From contig NZ_CP025198.1 of NCBI RefSeq assembly GCF_003325455.1, positions 496,001 to 560,000 on the forward strand: DNA of 64,000 nt, written 5' to 3'. Below the pieces are notes generated by a model. The model did not search any database and had not been told where the DNA came from. It saw only the letters and a list, made by a program, of their open reading frames with translations. Source of the DNA: Acidipropionibacterium virtanenii. Lineage in GTDB: Bacteria > Actinomycetota > Actinomycetes > Propionibacteriales > Propionibacteriaceae. This document shows positions 58,625 through 64,000 of this stretch, in pieces (the first letter of the stretch is position 1; each line of letters starts with the position of its first letter). A program made the translations under genes and the position numbers.

Positions 58625-58684
58625 TTGACCTCACATTTAGGCGAGCGTATGTTGTGGACCGGTCCACAAAGATGGACCGGTCCA
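58625..58684 (+). promoter_or_regulatory. Promoter overlapped by two GGACCGGTCC operators
   Basis: TTGACC (58625-58630) and TATGTT (58648-58653) are spaced by 17 nt. An 18-bp perfect palindrome, TTGTGGACC/GGTCCACAA (58652-58669), starts inside the -10, and TGGACCGGTCCA (58673-58684) is centred 18 bp further. Binding of the adjacent LacI-type repressor would block transcription. The leader then runs to the ATG at 58795. Confidence 0.75.
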
Positions 58685-58794
58685 CCTCAGGTGGGCTGAA
58701 GCCACGATGTGGTGGCGTCGGTGCAAGAGAGTCTTGTGGAGGTTCTCCGTCAGCCAGGGACGTCGTGGTACCGGTACGAAAGAGGAGAGGATCG

Positions 58795-61146
58795 ATGCGC
58801 ACAGTTACTGAGCGCTATGACGTTGTCGTTGCGGGCGGGGGGATGGCCGGAGTCTCTGCGGCAGTCGCCTCGGCTCGGCACGGAGCCAAGACGGTGTTGA
58901 TTCAGGACCGTCCCGTCCTCGGAGGTAACTCCTCCTCGGAGGTCCGGGTGACTCCCCATGGCGCGGCAGCCTTCCACGGTTACGCACGAGAGACCGGCGT
59001 GATCGCCGAGGCGCTGATTCAGGACAGGGTCGTCAATCACGCGAAGATCTGGGAGGACGGCTGGACGAACTCGGTGTGGGACATGGTTCTCTACGACATG
59101 GTCGTGCGGACCGAGAATCTCACATTGGAGCTGAACACCGGCGTTGAGAGCGCCACGGTCGAGGATGGCCGTATCACCAGGATTCAGGCGCGCACCTGGG
59201 GAGCGGAGCTCATCCGCGACATTTCAGCCGATGCGTTCATCGACTGCACCGGAGACGGGACGCTCGGTGAGCTGGCCGGAAATCCGGGCCGCCAGGGCAT
59301 GGAGGCCGGCAGCGAGTTCGGTGAGACCTACGCGCCGCGTGAGGCGACACCAGACACCATGGGTTCGACTCTGTGCTTCAAGACCGTTGACACGGGCGCT
59401 CTCACCGAGTTCCACGCGCCGGACTGGGCCGTCCGTTATGACGATCAGAGATTCTTCGCCGATGGAGGGCGCAAGGTCCCGCACCTTGAATGCGGGTACT
59501 GGTGGATTGAGCTCGGTTCCCCGTGGGATACCCTCTATGACAATGAGACGCTGCGCCACGAACTGACGCGCCATGTGCTGGGTATCTGGGACTACCTCAA
59601 GAACCGTGATCCGTACTGGTCTCCCCGAGCCGCGACGCTGGCCTTGGACTGGGTGGGGCAGATCCCTGGTAAGCGGGAGTCCAGGCGGCTCGAGGGCAGG
59701 CACATCCTCAGAGAACAGGATCTGGTGGAGAACCCGGCCTTCGGGGACGAGGTCGCCTTCGGCGGCTGGTACATGGACCTGCACACGATCGGTGGTCTTC
59801 TCAAGGAGGTCGCCGAACCCACTACGGCGAACCAGTGGGGGGATCCGCACGCGGCATCGATGGGGAGCAAGTACGTCGGACCGTTCTCCATCCCGCTGTC
59901 ATCGTTGACCTCTCAGGCACTCAGCAATCTGTTCTTCGCCGGCCGCGACATGTCCGCGACCCATGCTGCGCTCTCGGCGACCCGCGTCATCGGCACCTGC
60001 GCCTCGATGGGGCAGGCGGTCGGCGTCGCCGCCGGACTCAACCACGGAGCTGAGAACGTCGGTGATGCCGCTATGGCCAACGTCGCCGAGATCCAGCAGA
60101 CGCTGCTGCGCGACGGTGCCTTCCTGGTGCATGTGGCCAATAGAGATCCGTTGGATCTGGCCAGGACTGCCACGGTCACGGCCAGCTCCTCAGCTCTGGT
60201 CACAGGCGTCGGGCCGTCCTCCCTGAGCCACCTCGGGGGAGTCGACTACTGGAAGGACTACCCGCTCTTCCCCGCGACCGGACGCCTTGAGAGACGGACC
60301 GCGCAGTGGATCATCCGTGGTGCCGGTCAATCTCTCGACACGATTGGTCTGGCCCTCTCGAACCACGGCGATTCCCCGACGACGGTCAGGGCCTGCCTGT
60401 ATCCGGCCACTGACATCTGGGACTACCGGTCCAATGTCGGCGAGCCGCTGGCCTCCACTGAGCTGACGGTGCCTGTCGGTGGTCCCACCTGGGTGGACTG
60501 GGATGTCGCGCTGCCGTCCAGTGGCGAGGAGGTCAGCTACGTCCGAATCGATCTTGAAGCGTCTCCGGACGTGGAGTGGCACATATCTCCAGCGGTTCTG
60601 CCGGGCCAGATCGCCACGTATGAGGACCGCCCCGGTCACTATCGCCGCTTCGGATCCGGTCAGACGCTGTCCTTCCGTGTCAACCCCGCCCAGCGGGGGT
60701 ACGAGCCGCAGCAGGTCATTTCCGGCGAGGCGCGTCCGCACCGCTCCACCAACGAGTGGCGTTCTGATCCTGCCTACCCGTTGCCGGCATGGCTGCAGCT
60801 CGCCTGGGGCTCGCAGAAGACGATCCGTCAGATCCAGGTGACCTTCCCCGGTCACCTGCTTCGCGAATACCACGCATACCCGCCCTTCTTCCGGGATCCG
60901 CAGACACTGCGCGACTACGAGATCCAGGTCGCGGGAGCGGATGGGTGGCGCACGGTGGTGAGGGTTCAGGGCAACACCTCCACCCGCGTGGTGCATACGC
61001 TGGAGACTGCTGTGACCACGGACCAGTTGCGGCTCGTCTGCCTGGCAACCAATGGGGATCCTTCTGCCGGTGTCTACGAGATCCGCGCCTATGAGGACCC
61101 GGTCTGCACCAGGCCCGCATACGCCGGCCATGAAGTGGCCGTATGA
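58795..61146 (+). CDS. Large FAD-dependent oxidoreductase with C-terminal beta-rich domains
   Basis: A 783-residue protein from ATG 58795 (AGAGGAGAGG site). Residues about 8-45 form the FAD-binding motif (DVVVAGGGMAGVSAAVASARHGAKTVLIQDRPVLGGNSSSEVRV), and the FAD_oxidored domain runs to about 450 (DAFIDCTGDGTLGELAGNPGRQGMEAGSEFGE; NLFFAGRDMSATHAALSATRVIGTCASMGQAVGVAAGL). Residues about 470-780 are not flavoprotein: two beta-rich segments (PTWVDWDVALPSSGEEVSYVRIDLEASPDVEWHIS; IRQIQVTFPGHLLREYHAYPPFFRDPQTLRDYEIQV) that look like carbohydrate-binding or galactose-binding-like folds. No signal peptide. Probably oxidises a sugar-like substrate imported by the MFS protein. The reaction is unknown. 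Confidence 0.87.
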   Translation: MRTVTERYDVVVAGGGMAGVSAAVASARHGAKTVLIQDRPVLGGNSSSEVRVTPHGAAAFHGYARETGVIAEALIQDRVVNHAKIWEDGWTNSVWDMVLYDMVVRTENLTLELNTGVESATVEDGRITRIQARTWGAELIRDISADAFIDCTGDGTLGELAGNPGRQGMEAGSEFGETYAPREATPDTMGSTLCFKTVDTGALTEFHAPDWAVRYDDQRFFADGGRKVPHLECGYWWIELGSPWDTLYDNETLRHELTRHVLGIWDYLKNRDPYWSPRAATLALDWVGQIPGKRESRRLEGRHILREQDLVENPAFGDEVAFGGWYMDLHTIGGLLKEVAEPTTANQWGDPHAASMGSKYVGPFSIPLSSLTSQALSNLFFAGRDMSATHAALSATRVIGTCASMGQAVGVAAGLNHGAENVGDAAMANVAEIQQTLLRDGAFLVHVANRDPLDLARTATVTASSSALVTGVGPSSLSHLGGVDYWKDYPLFPATGRLERRTAQWIIRGAGQSLDTIGLALSNHGDSPTTVRACLYPATDIWDYRSNVGEPLASTELTVPVGGPTWVDWDVALPSSGEEVSYVRIDLEASPDVEWHISPAVLPGQIATYEDRPGHYRRFGSGQTLSFRVNPAQRGYEPQQVISGEARPHRSTNEWRSDPAYPLPAWLQLAWGSQKTIRQIQVTFPGHLLREYHAYPPFFRDPQTLRDYEIQVAGADGWRTVVRVQGNTSTRVVHTLETAVTTDQLRLVCLATNGDPSAGVYEIRAYEDPVCTRPAYAGHEVAV

Positions 61147-61200
61147 GTGCAATCCGGTGTTCGGATCGGATCCGGACGATTTCCCGTTGAGATTCTGACT

Positions 61201-61244
61201 CCTCGGTCCGGGTCCGGTTGACCATCCGGACCCGGACCGCGAGG
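61201..61244 (+). terminator. Strong hairpin terminator after the FAD oxidoreductase
   Basis: CGGTCCGGGTCCGG (61204-61217) and CCGGACCCGGACCG (61226-61239) form a perfect 14-bp stem around an 8-nt loop, extended by CCTC/GAGG with one bulge. It lies 58 nt past the stop, though MFS transcription may have its own promoter downstream. Confidence 0.75.
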
Positions 61245-61273
61245 GGCCATCTCAGGCCATTCTTGGATAAAGT

Positions 61274-61312
61274 TTCGACGATAAGGAATGTCGCCGTATT
61301 CTAGGCGTCGAA
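61274..61312 (+). promoter_or_regulatory. Inverted repeat in the A/T-rich region before the MFS gene
   Basis: TTCGACG (61274-61280) and CGTCGAA (61306-61312) are perfect arms 25 nt apart in the least GC-rich 150 bp of the locus (about 61260-61409), which probably contains the MFS promoter. The DeoR protein encoded at 63061-63888 is a candidate binder. Confidence 0.35.
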
Positions 61313-61409
61313 CTATTCGATATACGACAATTCAATACGCTTGCTGTGTGAAACGGACCAGCGTTGGTCCACCAGTAATATTGGTGCCCTTAAGGAAGAG
61401 TGGCATAAA

Positions 61410-62849
61410 ATGACAAATACTACGGTAAGACCGGACATGTCATCCGAACGAGAAACCGTTGTTGTTCACAGTCGTCGTGGCATCCTCAAGTATCTGGAAG
61501 AGAATCCTCGTAATACACCGCGTGTGGGGATCCTGTTCGCGATCGCGATGACCTCTGTCTTCGCTGACGCCTACGATCTCGGAAGCCTGAGCATCGGCGT
61601 CACGTCGATGACGAATGACCTCCACCTGACCCCGACCGAGGTCGGCTTCATCACCGCGTCCACCGCGCTGGGAGCGTTGGTGAGCGCGTTGGCGGGTGGA
61701 ATCATCTCCGACCGTACGGGTCGGTACAAGCTGTTCATCATCTGCGCCGTGCTGCTGACCATCGCACCGATCGGCGTCTGCTTGTCGATGAACTTCTGGA
61801 TGGCCCTGTTCTTCAGGGTGCTCCTGGGGGTCGCCGTTGGACTGGATATGCCAGTCGCCTTCTCATTCATGGCGGAGCTGCTGACCAAAGAGACGAACGC
61901 CAAGTTCATCAATTTCTGGCAGCCGGTGTCCTCGTTCTCCAACATCCTGGGTGTAAGCATCGCTCTTCCATTCGCGCTGAATGCCGTCACGTCGCACATC
62001 TGGCGCTTCACGGTCGGTTTCGGTGCGGTGATCGCCATCGTCGCGTTGGTCCTGCGGCTGAAGTATTCCGAGGAGTCCCCGCAGTGGTCGGCCAAGCACC
62101 AGAGTCTGGAGCAGGCGGCCAGGGTGCTGGGGAGCACCTATGACCTCGACGTGGTGGTCGAGCCCGATGACAGCGATGACGCCCTGGTCGACGAAGAGAA
62201 ATCCAAGTACGGGGTCAAGGACCTCTTCCGAGGTCAGCAGCGACCCAAGACCTTGCTGGTCTCCATCTGCGCGTTCGCGCAGCAGCTGCAGTACTACGGC
62301 GTCGGGTTCTACATCCCGGTCATTGCAGCGATGGTCTTCGGCAAGGACATGGTCTCCACGATCACCGCCACGATCTGCGCTCAGGGGCTCGGCATGATTG
62401 CGGGCCTGCTGGGGGTCAGGCTCACCTCCCGACTCGGCCTTCGCCGCCTCGGGCTCGTGGGATATGGGCTCGTCCTGGTCTGTCTGGTGTGGATCGGCCT
62501 CGTCGGTGTCGGTGGAGGGCAGGACCCGTCCTTGCTTCCCGTGTTCCTGGTTGTGTTCCTCCTGGCTGGTACCTCGTTCGGGCCAGGGCCGCTGTCGAAG
62601 ACCTTGGCGGCTGTCGCGTACCCGACCGAGATCCGTGGAGTCGGAACCGGCTGGTCCGAGACCATGGGCCGTATCGGCTCGGCGCTCGGCCTGTTCTTCT
62701 TCCCGGTCGTCCTGGCCGCGATCGGTATCAAGTCCACGATGCTCCTGATCGCAATCTGCCCAACGGTCGCGATCATCGCCCTTCTGACGGTGCACTGGGG
62801 AAAGAAGGCTGATCGACAGCATAATTTGGTGACACCGGAAGCAGGGTGA
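61410..62849 (+). CDS. MFS transporter
   Basis: A 479-residue 12-helix transporter of the sugar/aromatic-acid type. The ATG at 61410 has GGAAGAG. Helix 1 reads GILFAIAMTSVFADAYDLGSLSIGV; the conserved loop 2-3 motif is GGIISDRTGRYKLFI; LLGVAVGLDMPVAFSFMAELL is helix 4-5; the central loop holds LRLKYSEESPQW and an acidic VVVEPDDSDDALVDEEKS stretch. It likely imports the substrate of the FAD oxidoreductase. A 17-bp terminator follows. Confidence 0.9.
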   Translation: MTNTTVRPDMSSERETVVVHSRRGILKYLEENPRNTPRVGILFAIAMTSVFADAYDLGSLSIGVTSMTNDLHLTPTEVGFITASTALGALVSALAGGIISDRTGRYKLFIICAVLLTIAPIGVCLSMNFWMALFFRVLLGVAVGLDMPVAFSFMAELLTKETNAKFINFWQPVSSFSNILGVSIALPFALNAVTSHIWRFTVGFGAVIAIVALVLRLKYSEESPQWSAKHQSLEQAARVLGSTYDLDVVVEPDDSDDALVDEEKSKYGVKDLFRGQQRPKTLLVSICAFAQQLQYYGVGFYIPVIAAMVFGKDMVSTITATICAQGLGMIAGLLGVRLTSRLGLRRLGLVGYGLVLVCLVWIGLVGVGGGQDPSLLPVFLVVFLLAGTSFGPGPLSKTLAAVAYPTEIRGVGTGWSETMGRIGSALGLFFFPVVLAAIGIKSTMLLIAICPTVAIIALLTVHWGKKADRQHNLVTPEAG

Positions 62850-62866
62850 TCTTGAAGTAGAAAAGT

Positions 62867-62904
62867 AACGACTCGGTTCCGTCGGATGACGGAACCGAGT
62901 CGTT
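62867..62904 (+). terminator. Perfect 17-bp hairpin terminator after the MFS gene
   Basis: AACGACTCGGTTCCGTC (62867-62883) and GACGGAACCGAGTCGTT (62888-62904) pair fully around GGAT, 17 nt past the stop. The remainder to 63060 has no gene; a short minus-strand reading GRLVTPRELEPLVEISMPNLNSVE ending near 62978 might be a remnant. Confidence 0.8.
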
Positions 62905-63060
62905 GCGTACCAGGGGTCACTCCGAAACTGGCCCCGCTCGTACGTGGACACCGTCGCATGGATGCGCGTGCCCTTGGGGTGATCACTCAACGGAATTGAG
63001 GTTGGGCATGGAGATCTCAACGAGGGGCTCCAGCTCTCGGGGGGTGACGAGACGGCCAGG

Positions 63061-63888
63061 TCAGCTGATCATCCCCACGCCCTCACGTGCTGGCAGCGAA
63101 TCCGCCTCGTCGACGCGGACCCCCCGGTCCGCGAACTCGGCCAGCAGCTCGGTGCTGGGAAGACGGTCGGTCAGGACGGTGAATCGATCGTCCCACGGGA
63201 CCAGCGCGACGGGTGCGTTGGCATTGAATTTCGTGCTGTCGGCCAGCAGCACGATGTTCTGGCAGATACCGATCAGGGCCCGCTTGATCTCTTTCTCGAT
63301 ATCCAGCGATGCATAGATTCCGCGTGCGTCGAGGGCGGCAGCGCCCATGAAGAACGTCCCGGCCTTCAGCTCCCGTGCGGCCGTGAGCGCAGAGGATCCG
63401 ATGAATGCCTGACTCCGTCGATACAGTTCTCCACCGAGACTGATCGTGGTGACATTCGACCGGTTGAGCATCAGATTGAATACCGGCAGAGAGTGGGAGA
63501 TCACTGTGCCGCGAAAGGTCTCCGGCAGTGCGCGGGCGAATTGGTAGGCGGTGGTGCCGGCATCGATCACGATGACGTCCTGATCACCGACCGCCTGCGC
63601 CGCGGCGCGCGCGATGACCTCCTTCTCCATCGAGTTCACGATATTGCGTCCGAAGAAATCCCTGCTGCCGTCCGTCACCGCTCTCAAGGACACGAGACCA
63701 CCGTGGACCCGTCGCGCCAGCCCGAGTTTCTCGATCGCCGCTGCGTCACGACGGATCGACATCTCCGAGACCTGGAAGTGGTTGGCGAGGCTGGTCGTGC
63801 TGGCGAAACCGAGCTTGCTCAGACGCCGGAGGATCGCGGCCTGGCGTTTGCTGGGGGTGCGCGTCGTCTCTCTGGACGGTTCCGTCAT
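63061..63888 (-). CDS. DeoR-family transcriptional regulator
   Basis: A 275-residue DeoR-type repressor. HTH at about 10-60 (KRQAAILRRLSKLGFASTTSLANHFQVSEMSIRRDAAAIEKLGLARRVHGGL), with the classic SxxSIRRDxxxLE-type recognition helix. The effector domain follows (IARAAAQAVGDQDVIVIDAGTTAYQFARALPE... TTISLGGELYRRSQAFIGSSAL...FFMGAAALDARGIYASLDIEKEIKRALIGICQNIVLLADSTKFN). The ATG at 63888 has AGAGGTC. It converges with the MFS gene and presumably senses a phosphorylated sugar for this module or for one beyond the window. Confidence 0.9.
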   Translation of the reverse strand: MTEPSRETTRTPSKRQAAILRRLSKLGFASTTSLANHFQVSEMSIRRDAAAIEKLGLARRVHGGLVSLRAVTDGSRDFFGRNIVNSMEKEVIARAAAQAVGDQDVIVIDAGTTAYQFARALPETFRGTVISHSLPVFNLMLNRSNVTTISLGGELYRRSQAFIGSSALTAARELKAGTFFMGAAALDARGIYASLDIEKEIKRALIGICQNIVLLADSTKFNANAPVALVPWDDRFTVLTDRLPSTELLAEFADRGVRVDEADSLPAREGVGMIS

Positions 63889-63908
63889 CGCCTGACCTCT
63901 TCCATGGA

Positions 63909-63923
63909 TGGGACCATATCCCA
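63909..63923 (-). promoter_or_regulatory. Dyad upstream of the deoR-type gene
   Basis: TGGGA and TCCCA separated by CCATA lie 21-35 nt before the DeoR start and may be part of its operator or promoter. The last 77 bp of the window show nothing else. Confidence 0.35.
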
Positions 63924-64000
63924 CGACGCCCACCGGCCAGGTCGGGCAATGGCTGGTGGTGTCGCGGGATGGTATGCGTGCCTACTCGCCGTCCTGTGTC

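Noticed and set aside
62978-63060. Short minus-strand reading GRLVTPRELEPLVEISMPNLNSVE after the deoR-type gene
   Set aside because: Too short and without a start; it may be a remnant, but the evidence is not enough for a feature of its own.
1-64000. tRNA, rRNA, integrase, prophage or intact transposase genes
   Set aside because: None was recognised on reading; a covariance-model tRNA search would be needed to exclude a tRNA fully.

Overview
The window looks like the chromosome of a high-GC Gram-positive bacterium. Support comes from pervasive G/C third positions, GTG starts, actinobacterial protein types (LytR C-terminal domain protein, LGFP-repeat amidase, PRC-barrel/acidic protein) and many PTS and polyol/sugar systems. 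The mix fits a Propionibacteriaceae member such as Acidipropionibacterium, but that placement is an inference from gene style and not a sequence match. No rRNA, tRNA, phage module or intact insertion sequence was recognised.

Layout. 0-13 kb: an edge-truncated membrane protein, a decayed serine hydrolase, an OpuC-type osmoprotectant ABC operon (minus), a proton antiporter with TrkA-C domain, envelope/unknown proteins, a MalY/PatB-type C-S lyase, AzlCD export genes and an acidic PRC-barrel protein. 13-24 kb: cell-wall enzymes (RlpA, LGFP/M15 peptidase), a lipoprotein, a GntR-controlled ascorbate-family PTS with a tautomerase, two overlapping Gfo/Idh/MocA dehydrogenases and a TesB thioesterase. 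24-30 kb: a mannose-family PTS operon containing a SIS-domain protein, probably for an Amadori compound or amino sugar, with its GntR regulator, then a small toxin-antitoxin-like pair. 30-40 kb: a stretch of gene decay (kinase remnant, frameshifted mazF, NmrA-like and AroM-like remnants) around an intact LacI-linked sugar ABC operon with a Gfo/Idh-family oxidoreductase. 40-44 kb: IclR regulator, DUF1177 protein, NCS1 permease and M20 hydrolase.

44.3-48.0 kb is a CRISPR array of about 51 repeats of 36 bp with 34-40 nt spacers. Degenerate repeats lie at the left end, so the leader is probably on the right and the array is probably transcribed leftwards. No cas gene was recognised anywhere in the window. 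The four oldest repeats are not random decay: three retain the hairpin through compensatory base changes.

48.5-57 kb is a compact catabolic operon: SorC regulator, two FGGY kinases, 2-hydroxyacid dehydrogenase, class II aldolase, aldo/keto reductase, LsrF/DeoC-like class I aldolase and zinc alcohol dehydrogenase. It contains no transporter. Two gene remnants follow, then a LacI regulator, a strongly palindromic promoter/operator, a 783-residue FAD oxidoreductase, an MFS transporter and a divergent DeoR regulator.

The best candidates for under-described biology are the SorC/dual-kinase/dual-aldolase pathway, the FAD-oxidoreductase/MFS module, the DUF1177-NCS1-M20 set, the covarying CRISPR trailer repeats, and two families of dispersed palindromic elements with two copies each.
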